The position numbers were made by a program, and so were the translations under genes. Below are positions 14,819 to 27,500 of a stretch of DNA of 64,000 bases, piece after piece. Positions within the stretch are counted from its first letter, which is position 1, and every line of letters begins with the position of its first letter. Source of the stretch: Pterois miles. Lineage: Eukaryota; Chordata; Actinopteri; Perciformes; Scorpaenidae. The notes beneath the pieces are model-generated. The model was not told the DNA's origin. It was given only the letters and a program-made list of their open reading frames with translations, and searched no databases. Location: the NCBI GenBank assembly GCA_947000775.1, contig CAMQGK010000144.1, positions 8,407,001-8,471,000 of the forward strand, given 5' to 3'.

Positions 14819-17360
14819 TTCATCAAGTGGCCAGTACTCCAAATGAAGGTTAATGTTGCTCCACATCTGCTGGGTGTGTAAAGAAGAAACTGTTGCAGTT
14901 GTGTTTTTCAGCTTGTTCCTGCTGCCCCCAAGTGGCCAAAAAAATCAGTTACTGCAGTTTAAAGGGGAGCATGTGTTACTGAGCTACTGCGCGCCAAATA
15001 CAATCAGCAGCCTTGCCCAAACAGAAATGTATCCACTGTAGTCGAACGCAAACCTGGCTCCAAAATGACAGGGCCTTCAGGAGCTCACTGCAACTCTACA
15101 CTTCAACAGCTTCTTGAAGGAATTTGTTCAAAGTGAACGTTTTCTTAGTTAAGAGACAATGATATGCAATGTAATATAGTGTCAAAACAGTCTGTAAACA
15201 CGCTGTAAAAGTTCAGAAACCACATATTTGACTTAACTTATGGTTCATCACCAGGTTGGCCTTACTTTTAACGTGCCTGACACGGCTGAACCGAACGGCC
15301 GGTGGCTCGCGACTACAGAAGAGGGCAACCTCACACAGGTGACTGCCAGACTCTTGAGTTAACAGGAAAGAAATATTTCCGTGCTTAACTTGGCTGAAGC
15401 TCTCAACAGACCTGCCTCTGCTTAGTTTTTCTGTCCGCATGGCTGAACACTGGTACCGGACTAGTATGGGAAGAGCCAAAGACTTCTCAAAAGCCTCCTG
15501 TGATGTGTCGGTTGTGACACCGCCATGCCCCTCGACTGTTTCCTCCCTCTCCCGGATGCCTGGGCTCTGAGCTCACAGGCCCCTCACTCAAGCAAGGAAT
15601 CACCGTTCGGGAGCGTCAGCAATAACTGTACCTAATGAATGAGAAGTAGACAATCAACAGAGACTCAGCAGCTCTCCTGGGTGCAAGTGCCAGATCAGGG
15701 AACATGCCAACAGCTCAGTGCATTCAGCATTTTATTGCAATCGTTGGCAGGACTCAAGCTCAATTTTCAATTAAGTACCAAAAAAGAAAAGGGAATGGAT
15801 TTTATAAAAGCTGACAACAAGGGAACTCTTTGGGGACCTTTGTGTGAGGTTCTTCCATAGACTGACACGACTGTGTTTGTAATTTCCTTACGGGTGGATT
15901 TGAGGTCCTTCTGGTGTTGAGTTATTTTAAGTAATAGCTCACAGCTCTGTCTCTACTGCAGCCAGGACACATTCCCAAAAACCTGGTGCTTCAAGCTGAT
16001 ATGATCTTATTTATTTAATCTTGAAAACTGAAACTTTTAGGCCTCATAGTGCCTCGCCGCCTGAATAGACATGCTCTTTAGTCGGACCTACATCAGACCT
16101 ATTTGGTCAGTAGACTAGGAGGTGCACCATGTGGAAAAAGCACTTGTCGTCATGTTTACTGTCCTTCCAGGAGGTAGTGTTGATGGTTCGGCTCCTGTAG
16201 CAGCTCATAGTTTCTTAGTAGTAAAACGCCGGGGGCCTATCGATGCTCTGAAGCCTCACAGCGTGGCTCATCCGTGCCAGCGGTGAAGGACAAATGTGCC
16301 AAAGTCTGCTGGGTTTGGCTCTTTTCTCACCCCCTGGCTTCCAACACCGATGTATCCAGCTGAGGTACAATAATTTGACACCTCTTAAGCAGCTGGACCC
16401 TTTAGCGTGACAACCGCTGCTTTGTTTCATATTCCTGCGTATTTTGAACGCAATCAAAAATTACAGTCAGCAACATCTAAACTGTGTTTTTATCCACTTT
16501 GGACTTTTGCCCCTCTCCACCCCCCTTCAATCTCCTTTATCCCTCCCTTTCCTATGTGGGATTTAACGTACACTTTGTGGTAACCTTGCTAAGTTATCAA
16601 TTTTTTCTATGTTCTCTCACACTGAATAAAGGCTTGTTTCTCTGCGCCTGCTTGTTACGACTTCAAGGACAGCTCCCTCCATCTGGCATTAAGTATTCCC
16701 GGTGCCAGTGTCGGGTTAACTGACACTCCTGCACTTAAACTAATGGCAGCGAGCAGTCATCTCCCATGAGGTGCTCACCTTGGAAAAAATCACCCAGCTC
16801 CCTCATCCTCAATCATAGTGGTGCTCTCGCCACCCACTGAATGAAACCGTGGGCATGAAAAGAGGGATTGTTTCACTATTCAGGCATACATGAGGGCAAA
16901 TGAAAACATGTAATACGCATGTCCTGCCTTGGATTTGCCCTCCTCCCGAGTTCAATGAGACGTTGAGGAGTGGGAAGAGTTGAACAGCACGCAAACAGAA
17001 AAAGACACAGTCAGCAAATCGTCACTTTCATTAGGAAGGAAACATGCAACAGGATTTCTTTAGCAAAAGAACAAAAATAGTATTAAACATTCAGATGCTT
17101 AAAAGAATAGTTTTGAAAAACGCAAATCAAGACTAAAAAGTAGCCTATATTCAGGTAAAAAGATGACATGATTTAGTTATTAATGTCTTAATTAGCTAGT
17201 TTTGAGTATAGATGTTATAATATTAAAGGGAGCTTTTCAGTATTCAGTGTGGGGACAATTTTTCTTTCACTGTGAAATCCTATCTTTTTTTCCTACACCT
17301 GCACCTTATATATACAGAATATACCATTTAATAATGTGCTATCTTATTTGACTCTCTTCT
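14819..17360. other. Gene-free stretch
   Basis: No gene, RNA or clear repeat was recognised in these 2.5 kb; ORFs are short and featureless. Confidence 0.45.
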
Positions 17361-17907
17361 AGAGTTGTCAAAGTTAATGCGATGATAATGTGTCCACACA
17401 ACTTTGTTGTAATGTCACTAATTTCTTTAACGCACTTGCAATTTTTAGGTTGTAGCGGGCTGAGTTTTAAAGAGTTAGAGTGAAGATAATGGTATCATAT
17501 GAAACTAAATCCAAAGGAATCCAATGATACCAACATGTCATACTAGCTTGTCGAAAAGGAGGCTAAATAGCGCTCCAAACTTGTGCTAAATTTTGGTGAG
17601 GAAAAACTGACATAGTTATTTTCACAGGGGTCCCTTGACCTCTGACCTCTAGATATGTGAATGTAAATGGGTTCTATGGATACCCACGAGTCTCCCCTTT
17701 ACAGACATGCCCACTTTATGATAATCACATGCAGTTTGGGGCAAGTCATAGTCCAGTCAGCACACTGACACACTGACAGCTGTTGTTGTCTGTTGGGCTG
17801 CAGTTTGCCATGTTATGATTTGAGCATATATTTTATGCTAAATGCGGTACCTGTGAGGGTTTCTGGATTAATCGTGATTACATTTTTTAGTTGATTGACA
17901 GGCCAAC
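17361..17907. mobile_element. Probable hAT-derived non-autonomous element
   Basis: The segment starts AGAGTTGTCAAAGTTAATGC and ends 'TTAGTTGATTGACAGGCC', a weak inverted terminal similarity. It has the 'TTAATCGTGATTA'-type sequence near one end that marks a common teleost hAT MITE class. The interior has the 'GGTCCCTTGACCTCTGACCTC' block characteristic of this repeat. No coding sequence and no clear target duplication were found. Confidence 0.5.
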
Positions 17908-20900
17908 TTTTTTCATGAGAAATTTTGTTATTGGTCTAAACTGAAAGTTGTTCAGGCTTCACACCCCTTCCAGGCTCAATAGTCACTTTCCATGTTAATT
18001 AGAATCAACATAGAAATGTAAAATATAGGTTAGCTGTAATAATAACAATGTCTCTTACTGGACTTCCCAGGACCTGTTGTCTTATTTTACCACATTTTAC
18101 TTGGCTGTCCTTTGGAGATAGACTATTTCCATCCTAGATAAGCTGTTAACATAAACATCTTGTACAGGTGAGTCCAAGGCAAAGAGAAGCACCTCTCAGA
18201 CCACAGGAGAGCAGCATCACCACCCGTCCTCCTCTGAACTCTCTTCTCAAAGGAAGCCTAAACAGCTTTTTAAGAATGAAGAGGTTTTTCAGTTTGTTGC
18301 TAAATATAGGTCAGCCCGGTGGGAGGTGGCAGGTTCCAGAGCCATTTTCAACAAAGATGAGCCCCAGGTCCTGCCCAGGGCCCGGCGGGTGGTGACTGCC
18401 GGTGGTCCGCCTTTCTCTTATGCACCGGCTCTTAAATAAACACTGCAATCCTGCGGTCAGCTACAGCATGGCAACGGGCGAAAGGACTCACTGTGCAGTT
18501 GCACACAGCTATGGTGTGTTGTCTCCTCCAGCCCACTCAATTTTGGCTCCTCCCCGTCACAGAGGCCTCGGCAGGGGTCGAGGGCCAGCGACAGACCTTG
18601 ATGTGTGATCCCAGAACCCTGCTGGGAACTCCTGGTGGGGGCAGTGTTGGACTTCACCCTCTGGACCCTCTGACGGACTATTTTCCTTCTGGAAAAAGAG
18701 GTCTAAATTAAGAACATTATCGTGTTTACTGCCATTATGCAATTCATGATGATTTGACAGTGAAAGGATCTCAGGATCTCAAAATTTAAAAATGTGAGAA
18801 GCAGAAATAAAAAATGCATGTTGTAGGCACTTCTTTGCTCAAACTCTTTTTTTTCAGTTAAAAGGGAAAATTAAGCAACACATTCGAGCAATTGTGAATT
18901 AATGCAAGTCCCACAGTGAAATAGTGTAAATGGCTACTTGTGCAGAGGGAATTATAATTCCTGCTTGTATATACCAGGTTTAGCAAGTTTAGCATGTTAA
19001 GGAGGAACAGCCACAAATATCAGGTTCAACCAGGAAATATCTGAAAATCTCAATGGTTTTATCAGAAGGGCAACCTTTCCAGGATAATATGCCATTAATC
19101 ATCAGGATCATATCCAATAAAGTGCCAGATTAATCAACACAGAGGAAAACTGACAGCCCCAGTCCTTATCCACTGAGGAAAATAAGGGGCAACAGGTAGG
19201 CCTTTATCCATTGAGCTCTGTTCTTGCATCGCTCCCCTATACACGAAGATCATAATTTGGGGAGTCTCAGTGGCTACCTGTAAGGACCACAGGGGTGGCA
19301 AATAGCAGGGCTGTGGCTTTCTGAGCTTCTTAGTGGTGCGAGCAGAAGGATTTACGGTAACTCTCAGACAAGCGTTCACAGCTTGGACTCTTGGCACGGA
19401 TTCGATATTGTCCCTGGCTGAGCATCAAACCCACTGAACCTGAGGTCCAAAAGTACCTACACAAAAACCCTGGGATGTTTGAATGATAAATCGCCGACAT
19501 TTAGTGGCAGAACAAAAAATATTGGCCTTGCTGGGGATATCAATTTTAATTTTAATTCACAGTGAGAGTGCATACTGGGTGGCTTGATTGACCAGAGATC
19601 GGCTTCTAGTTTAATTGACGGGCTCTTCTCTTTCGGGTGAGTTTTCCTGCAAAATCAGCACAGGTGCGATAGTAGAAGGAAACCCTGCGGTGTGAAAGGT
19701 GCAACAAATGCCAGCAGGGGTGATATTAAATATCAACCATGATTTGAAATGCATTGACAAAGTTATCTTAAAGTTAATGTCCAGTCCCTCTGGGACACAT
19801 AATTTATTCCTCTGAGTAACTGGACTCTTTCTTGGTGCCGGCTTCAGCCTGCCATCGCCAGCACTTCTGGTTTTGATAAAAGAGAAACCGGTTCCATGAG
19901 ATTTCCTGAGTTCAATGATAAAACCATGTGGCAAAAATAGCTCAAGAAGTTAATACATCTGACATGCAGAGAAGCATAACGGATCAATTCAGTAATCTGC
20001 TGTTTTTAAGAAGGATTAGTAGTCAAAGTAAGGATGTTTTTGAAATCATTGGTATCATTATCTTCAGGTGAAAGCATTTTAAACAAGGTTAATGCTGAAT
20101 GTTATTAATGTGCTGACTGCTGATTATGCCAAGAGGTGCTTTACAAAGCCACAAGACTGAATTTAAGGTCAAAGAAGATGCACTGAGCCAAACACACCAA
20201 CCGCCACCCTGGAGAAAAAAGCCATGGTGCTAATATTAGCGGGAAGACTGATTACACTGCTACTATTAGGTTTTGGCATCAATTTTGGTCCATAAGTAGG
20301 AACGCCCTCGGCACTTTTCTTTGGTGTTCATGCCCTCAGTCCTCAATGGCACACTACATGATATTAAGAAGAGCCAGGCCAAACATGCCGAAGCAGACCA
20401 CAGGGTTACTCACAGCCCCTGCACATTCTTTTGAGGCTGAAATGTGACCCGGTCCTATTTTTCAGCAGCTTGTCAGGCTCAGTGTGGTGCAGGGAGGTAA
20501 GCTAGGAGGGAAAACTGTTGTCACCTTTCTATAGCTCTTACTTTTTCTGACTTACAAGATGGCAACCTCAGGTGTCAAAATGAGACCAGATGGGCGGGTG
20601 GTTGGGTGAGTGCTGGCAGTCGCCACGGATATGGAAAGCAAAGATGTACTTTCAACATCAGTGGCAGTAGACAGTAAATGGAAATTAGTTTATTGGTGAA
20701 ACTTTGCAAGTTGATGGACACACTCTGGTAAACTAATAAGTGTCGTAACCACATGCATTAAGATGTATAATGCCATATGTGAGACGGAAATTGAAGTGAC
20801 AACATAATGATTTGGGGTGAATTCGGTGAAAATTTTTGTAGCAGCTTTAGGAAGCTGTGCATGTGTCCAGCTGTGTGTAAGTTGCTTAAAACATTGCTTT

Positions 20901-21584
20901 CCCTGATGATGTCTGCTCCATTTCCAAAAACATTTATTTTCTGTTTCCTCTCTCTATACAGTTGGAGAGCAAAGTCTTTGTTGGACAGCATCATCAGAGA
21001 CTTGGACTGGAAAAATACTGTCGAGCATTCAATATGTCCGAGGTTGTCATCAGATGAAGCTCATTTTGAAAAATGCTTGTTATGACTGCTGCTAACCATA
21101 TCCACCCACTCTGTGCCCAGTGAGAGGGACAGAGAAGAGGAAGTGTTTCAGTCAGTCAGGTCATACTTCATCTCAGCAGGCTATTGAGTTGCTGGACGGT
21201 GGACAGAGCTTTAAAGTGAAACTCTGCACACTGGTGACACAAATCATGGGAGAAAAGCAGCAAAACAGTTTCTGAAAACGTAAGAATATCTAAGGAGGTC
21301 ACCACAATTTAACACTGCATTTCCTTTTGTTAACATGATCTGAGTACATAGTTTCTGACCAAAATCAAACCCTGCTCTGAATAACCACCTACAAGTTTTC
21401 AGCGATTCAAAAAGGTTTGGTGTTGTGCTCAACGATGGCTCTGAGCCAATATAAGCTTTGCATGTGGGATTAAGAATGGTGACGTCACCTTCCTGTGCCA
21501 GAGCCAGAAGAAAAGGGACAGAAAGATTTCCACAAAAAATGGTAACAAGTGTGAATGAGATTGACGCAGCTGTACAGGTTGTTT
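17908..21584. other. Gene-free stretch
   Basis: Several short ORFs occur on both strands (for example 19611-19934 minus) but none has recognisable domains or a splice context. No RNA gene was seen. Confidence 0.45.
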
Positions 21585-22140
21585 TAAAAGGGACAGTGTG
21601 TAACATTTCAAGGGATCTATTAGAAGAAATGGACTATCATATTAATAGCTACGTTTTCATTTGTGTATAATCACCTGAGACTAACGAGCATTGCGTTTTC
21701 GTTAGCTTAGAATGAGCCCTTCATATTTACATAGGGAGTGGGTCCTCTTCATGGAGTCCGTCATATTGGTCCGCCATGTTTCTACAGTTGCACAGAACAA
21801 ACAAACCAAACACTGACTCTAGAGAGAGACTTTCACATTTTTACGTTACCTGAAGGCCACTGTAGTTCTCTGAAACGCTTGTGAAACTGCTGTACTGTGA
21901 GCCGCAGAGCGCAAAATTGTGGTACCACCAGCTGCTGTCTGACTTTGTTGCTCCTAAAGTAGTGTTATTGTGTTAAGGGTGACCTCTGACCGAGGTGAAT
22001 GGCATTACCATGGTTTTGCACTCAGTGACTAACGTTACCACAGTCTTTTAAAACGGGGAATGAGCAAAGGGGAACCCAGTTTGTTGCAATCTGCAACCAC
22101 ACCACTAGATGCCACCAAGTCCTACACACTGTACCTTTAA
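21585..22140 (+). mobile_element. Most complete ACAGTGTGTA-family MITE
   Basis: This copy begins TTAAAAGGGACAGTGTGTAAC and ends CTACACACTGTACCTTTAA, giving inverted ends of about 15 bp. Internal blocks (for example 'TTCGTTAGCTTAGAATGAGC', 'GCAATCTGCAACCAC') are shared with the copies at 12619, 38746 and 57397. At about 556 bp it is the best reference copy in the window. Confidence 0.8.
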
Positions 22141-22762
22141 GTCAACTTACAGAAAGGACTGTTAAATATGCATATTTCAATGATGAAACATGATTAATGG
22201 CTTGCAGCGACTACTGGCTCTGTGTTGACTGAAAACAACATTGGTTGCATATTTTCCCAACCCGCTTGTCAGAACCGACAATCACTGGCACAATCAGACC
22301 ATTTTTCACATTCCCAGACTAATTTTCACTAATATATGCAGTGAAAAGCTGGACTGTAAAGCCTGCCTGTCATTAAAGAAAGCAGCGCTGTAACACTAGC
22401 TGGTGGAAGTGGACTAAACATAAACATAACAGAATACAAACAAAGGGACCATATTTTCATTGGCTTCATTTTAGCTGATAGCGTTCCATTAAAATATGCC
22501 TTCCTCATTGCTAAGTATCAGCATGGATCGGGACCTCTCTAACTGTAATTATGGTAACTCTGATATGACATGAACGCAGTATCTGCAACAGTTACATAAG
22601 CTCACTTTAAACTACCTTTACTATTATTCAATCATACTTCCTTTATGACTTCCTACATTTCCCCTAGATTACCTTACATTATCATCTATTCTGCTCTCGG
22701 TTTCATTTAGAGAGCCAGTTACAGTGACGACAGCAAAAGAAAGACAAGAAGTATGCTGGCTC
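22141..22762. other. Gene-free stretch
   Basis: No gene or repeat recognised. Confidence 0.4.
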
Positions 22763-23024
22763 TAGGGCTGTCCTCGACCCAAAGAAACTCTTAGTCGACT
22801 AACACTCATACCATTTTGTCAACTAATCAATTAGTTGATTCATCGACGGATCTGTAAAACTGAGTCTCTTCACCAAGAATCACACAAAACACCACTTCAA
22901 ATCTTGTGTTTGAAAATAAGTCGTTCAGCATGAAATAAGCATAAAAAAATTACTTATCAACTAAAGAAATCTAAGAACCAAATGACCAATTAGTCGACTA
23001 ATCGACAAAGAGGAAGCAGCCCTA
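22763..23024 (+). mobile_element. Short MITE with TAGGGCTG termini
   Basis: This 262-bp element starts TAGGGCTGTCCTCGACC and ends 'GAGGAAGCAGCCCTA', an inverted terminal repeat. Inside it carries AGTCGACTAA-type sequence at both ends. The flanking octamers GCTGGCTC and GTTGGGTC match at six of eight positions, compatible with an aged hAT target duplication. Confidence 0.7.
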
Positions 23025-25149
23025 GTTGGGTCACTTACTCAAAACACATCGTGTAGCTTCAATGCATTATGGACTACAGAGGTGGCTGTTAGTGAGGAAA
23101 TTTTATCTTCTTCCTCTATAATGGATTTCTCCCTTAACATTGTTGTAACCCTTACACTTAACTTGTATTACTGATGCTTTTGATGGAGACATTTTGCGCT
23201 GTCATACTCCATTATCCAGTCAAATTGACAGTCAATGTGATGCTCTGCTGGCCACTTTTCTACAGGAATAACAATCACAATGTTTTCATTTTAAACATAA
23301 AAGAGTGCGATCAGTCTATACCTTCCCATTATGACCAGTTCCTCTAACTGCAGGTTTCCACCGACCACAAACCTACACATTCCTCCCTCTGACCACAGCC
23401 ACAAAAGCAGTTCACCTCCGCATTGACCAAAACTCAGTGTGCGAGTTTAAAAAAGGGCCAGACTCTCCAAGAAACACGGCCAACTTTACCACTGAAATAG
23501 ATTTCAATAAATTTTAATTTCCGCAGCCACTTTTCCCGGTCTTGAGAACGTAATGAATTACCAAACAAAAGCCTCAAAAGAATTCCCTCCCATTTCGCTT
23601 TACTCAATGAATTACCTGTGACCACACAAGGAAAACAAAAGATGGCAAGTTTATTTTTCTGTGGTGGGGCCGTTTCAACAGAGCGATTATTCACTGACAC
23701 CACCTTCAAAGGTTCCTCAATCAAAACCTTCAAGCACCACTGACAGTCCTGAGCTACAGTGGGAACATTCCTGTACTGTGTATTACATTGTCACATTATA
23801 ATTAGTTAAGAACTGGAAGGGCATGTTTTGTATATTTTTTCACTGATAAAAGTAACATCTGTAAAGTATTTGTCCAAGAAAGGTTTCAGTGCCTTAAAGC
23901 TGATTGGCACGCTGTTTAAAAGTATGACTTCAAGCTACTAATGTGTTTATAATAGTCATTTCTAGACAGTTGTACACAAAGAAGCACATTGTTCATTATG
24001 TGATCACAGAAAAAATTAGATTATTACAGCAGCAAACACACCTTTGCAAACACCATACAGCTAGAAAAGACACACTTCAAAGTAAAAAAACTACATTAAA
24101 TTCTTTACACCAGTGTTACAAAGTTATTTACAATTACAAATACAGGTGATAAAATGCATTTGAATAAATCTTTAAATCAACGACAAGCAGAAATGATTAA
24201 ATAATAAGAACACAATCAGGGAAAAGGAGTTCTAATAACATGTACTTGAGAATATTGAGATGAGATTAACACTCCTTCAGAGGGACAGTATGATATAAGT
24301 CGTAACCAAACCAGAGCGTATCGAGACAGAGCCAAGACCCAGACCAGACGGGTGCAAGTCTCACACTGCTTGAGACCAAGACCTATCTTGAGTACAACAC
24401 TACGGTGGACCACCATGGGACCGTTTTTTAGAAAAAAATCTGTACAGTATTTAATGGCAAGAGACATTTTTTGATTCCTTTTGAATCACACATTTCTCAA
24501 TTTAAAAGTTAATTTTGCAAGTTTGCAAGAAAGTTGCAGTTTGTTGTAAAACATCAGGTAAGATATCGAGAACATGCAACCTCCACGCAGAGGACCCCAC
24601 AGCCAGGTTTCAAAATTGACACACATCATATGTGTAATTCAGGCCACCATTCAAACAGGATCACAAAATTTATCTCTTTTCATGGACTAATACTGTACAT
24701 ATTTCTCCTGAAAAAATGTGACTTTCTTCACAGTCACAGTTTGACTTTTGTTGTAGTTGTAACACTGCTGAAGTATCAGACTGTGAAAATATGTAATTAG
24801 AAAGACTACACACCCAAGTCGAATAAGTGACTCTTCCGCTGAAGATACAATGTGTGTTTGGTTCTGGGATGTACTCACATGAACAACGGGTCTGGCCCGT
24901 TCTTTCTCTTCTCGGCTGATAAAAAGACCAGGAGTTGCTGGATAAAGCACATCAGGTAAGATAACCTTACATTAGAGAAACTACAAGAAACCGTGACTTT
25001 CTAGACATGCAAAACAATTTTTTGAAGTAACAAACATCATATATGTGATTCATGGCGCAATTCAAACAGGATCAAAAAATGACTGGCCTCTCTTGCTTGA
25101 CTGCCGTGCATGAAAACTAATTAAAAATGGATGATGACAATAATAATAA
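23025..25149. other. Gene-free stretch
   Basis: Around 24290-24400 there is a 'GAGACAGAGCCAAGACCCAGAC'-like purine-rich block resembling a dispersed teleost repeat. No gene is supported. Confidence 0.4.
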
Positions 25150-25520
25150 TATCCATCCATCCATCCATCCATCATCAACCGCTTATCCCATTAGGGGTCG
25201 CAGGGGGGCTGGAGCCGATCCCAGCTGGCATTAGGCGAAGGTGGGGTTCACCCTGGACAGGTCGCCAGTCCATCACAGGACACATAGAGACAGACAACAT
25301 AGAGACAGACAACCATTCACGCTCACATCCACATCTACAGGCAATTTAGAGTAATCAATTCACCTAAACAGCATGTCTTTGGACTGTGGGAGGAAGCCGG
25401 AGAACCCGGAAAAAACCCACGCTTACACGGGGAGAACATGCAAACTCCACACAGAAGAGTCCCAAGCCGAAATCGAACCTGTGAGGCAACAGCGCTAACC
25501 ACTGCACCACCGTGCAGCCC
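25150..25520 (-). repeat. Dispersed SINE-like repeat, near full length
   Basis: On the minus strand it starts GGGCTGCACGGTGGTGCAGT, continues through 'GTGGAGTTTGCATGTTCTCC' and 'GGACTGGCGACCTGTCC', and ends in GGATGG units. An AAT microsatellite adjoins its head end. Confidence 0.85.

Positions 25521-25521
<1 letters not shown>

Positions 25522-25580
<59 letters not shown>
25522..25580. repeat. (AAT)n microsatellite
   Basis: About 20 uninterrupted ATA/AAT units. Confidence 0.97.
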
Positions 25581-25581
<1 letters not shown>

Positions 25582-26570
25582 TAGGAATAAGAAGAAAACA
25601 GATGTGTGAATAAATGTTTGTTGCATTTTGTTGCTCTGGCAGAGTCCGGCTTATTGCAGAAAATACTTGTGTGTTTGTTTGTGCGTGCTTGTATAACTGT
25701 GGGGGTATACGTGTGTGTGTGTGTGTGTTTGTAAGTGGCCTGTGTGTGGCCAGACTTGCTGGGCTGATCTTGGCCCCTGGCTGTTGCTGGCGTTCAGCAT
25801 GTCTGTAAAGAAACAGCTGGAGGCAAAGCCAACACCAGTCCCGTTCAGGAGCTCGGCCCTACCAGCAGCGACAGATTCCAGAACTTTCCATGGTCCCGCG
25901 TCGCCATGCCAACAGGTCTTGGCACAGCACAGCTGTCCTGATCTGCACACCTGGCCCACCAAGAGTCCAGAATCACCTCTCCTGTCACTGTGTGATGAAC
26001 AGGTCATTTACAACCCAAGTGTTTGTGTGTTTTTAAGAGTTATGGGCCCAGGTAAAGAAAACACTGTGGCAGTGGACCTCCTGTATGTTGCCCTAATCAA
26101 ACAGAGCTGAGGACCTTAGCACTGGAGAATAGCCGGGCTTGAATTTGTTCAGACGTGTACAGTGGAAAACCCACACAGAGGGATATTCAAAAAGAAACTG
26201 CATTATGGAAATGAAGCTTGATAAAGATCTGTTTTGTTTGTCTGATAGTGCCACTGAGTTTTGGGGTTTCAGCTTGAACCTAGAGGATCACGTACCACAC
26301 CTGGGACATCTAACTGCAGTGTAGCTACATGGAAATATTTGACATTCAGTGCTCACAAATTAAGTGACATATTTTTGTCATCTGTTATGCGTTCCAAAAT
26401 ACCCAGGTTTCTCCGGACAGAGAGGTTACTCGCTGGCGAAAGTTACTAATTTCAATGCAATATTTGATTTCTCAGTTCTTGCAGGTGAAGAGCACGTACC
26501 AGCGAGTTTGAAAGTACTGAACGCTTTTCCTGAATGCAGCCCAAATGTCAGAATAAGGATGTCTAAATTA
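25581..26570. other. Gene-free stretch
   Basis: It holds a short GT tract at about 25711-25728 and a 131-codon ORF (25715-26110 +) that starts inside that tract and has an opposing ORF of similar length. Neither shows a domain, so no gene is called. Confidence 0.4.
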
Positions 26571-26755
26571 CATTATATTACATTTATTTGGCAGACAACT
26601 GACAAGCCAAAGCGGCTTACATTTTTTAACATCTTGGCACAATGTCTCTGACATACAGACAAGTAGAACTGGGACTCAAAACACCAACCTTAAGCTTACT
26701 GAGTTCTACCACACGGAGCTGCACCCGCCCCACTGCTGGCCGCCACATGATGAAA
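26571..26755 (+). repeat. Dispersed repeat with 'CATTTATTTGGCAGAC' head
   Basis: The sequence 'ATTACATTTATTTGGCAGAC...AAAGCGGCTTACA' is a well-known teleost dispersed module (normally ending in a Tyr/Ile-like tRNA-derived block). It is followed here by a divergent 'GGGACTCAAAACACCAACCTT' tail. Identification is from memory of the motif. Confidence 0.55.
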
Positions 26756-26894
26756 ACAGGAGGGATCTACTCCATGACATTTCCATGTGATAATTTCCAG
26801 TTTGCCACCCAGCTGCTTGCTACAAGGCAATGGGCTTTAATGAGAAAAAACAGAGAAGTGTTTTTTGTACTACTGGGGGACAAAACAGTGGGTT

Positions 26895-27500
26895 ATTTTA
26901 GAGTTACACCGATCCACTGTTTTTTCAGTTCTGATCCAATTCTGATACTGGAGTTTGGATATCCTATACAACATAATTTAGATATCAGTTCTTTTTGTAC
27001 AAAATTTGCATCGCATTACAGTTTTGCATTAAATTTAAATGTATTGCAAATTTAAAAAGCCAAAGGACTGTCACTGACTGTGACAAAACAAAGGAAGGCC
27101 ATGTTTATGCACACACACTCTCTAGTTGAGTGACTGAATGAATCTTTATTGAGAGCACCGCGGAGTGGCTCTCAGCATCTGCTTAACAACTGGCAGACCG
27201 GCCATGTTTCCCCGGGCGAAGGCCAGAGGACCAAATCTGTGAAAATACAAACAATAGTAATGTGTTGTTTATCGTGTTTATTTCCTACTCTGGGCTTAGA
27301 GCAGCAACTCGACCTCCATGCTAAAGATGCTAGCGTAGTTTACTTGCTTCTTTGCTAGTTCTGAGGGACTTCCTCCACTTTTTCTCCACAACATTACATA
27401 TTGAATCGTACATGGATTGGTAACCTCAGTCCGTTATCTGATGTGTGGCTTATGTCAGTATCAGAACCCAATACCGATACTAGATTGGACCCCATTTATA
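26895..27500. mobile_element. Possible MITE with inverted 'ACCGAT' ends
   Basis: The left part contains 'GTTACACCGATCCACTG' and 'TCTGATCCAATTCTGATACTGG'; the right part contains the inverse-like 'CAGTATCAGAACCCAATACCGATAC'. This matches the pattern of teleost MITEs with 'ATCGGTGCA' termini. Ends are degraded and not exactly placed. Confidence 0.4.

Noticed and set aside
25150..25170. Short ATCC and GGATGG tandem units as CRISPR-like spaced repeats
   Set aside because: They are simple tails of a dispersed repeat in a vertebrate genome; no spaced repeat array exists in the window.
26642..27055. 137-codon ORF
   Set aside because: It starts in a dispersed repeat and runs into a probable MITE; no motif and no splice context.
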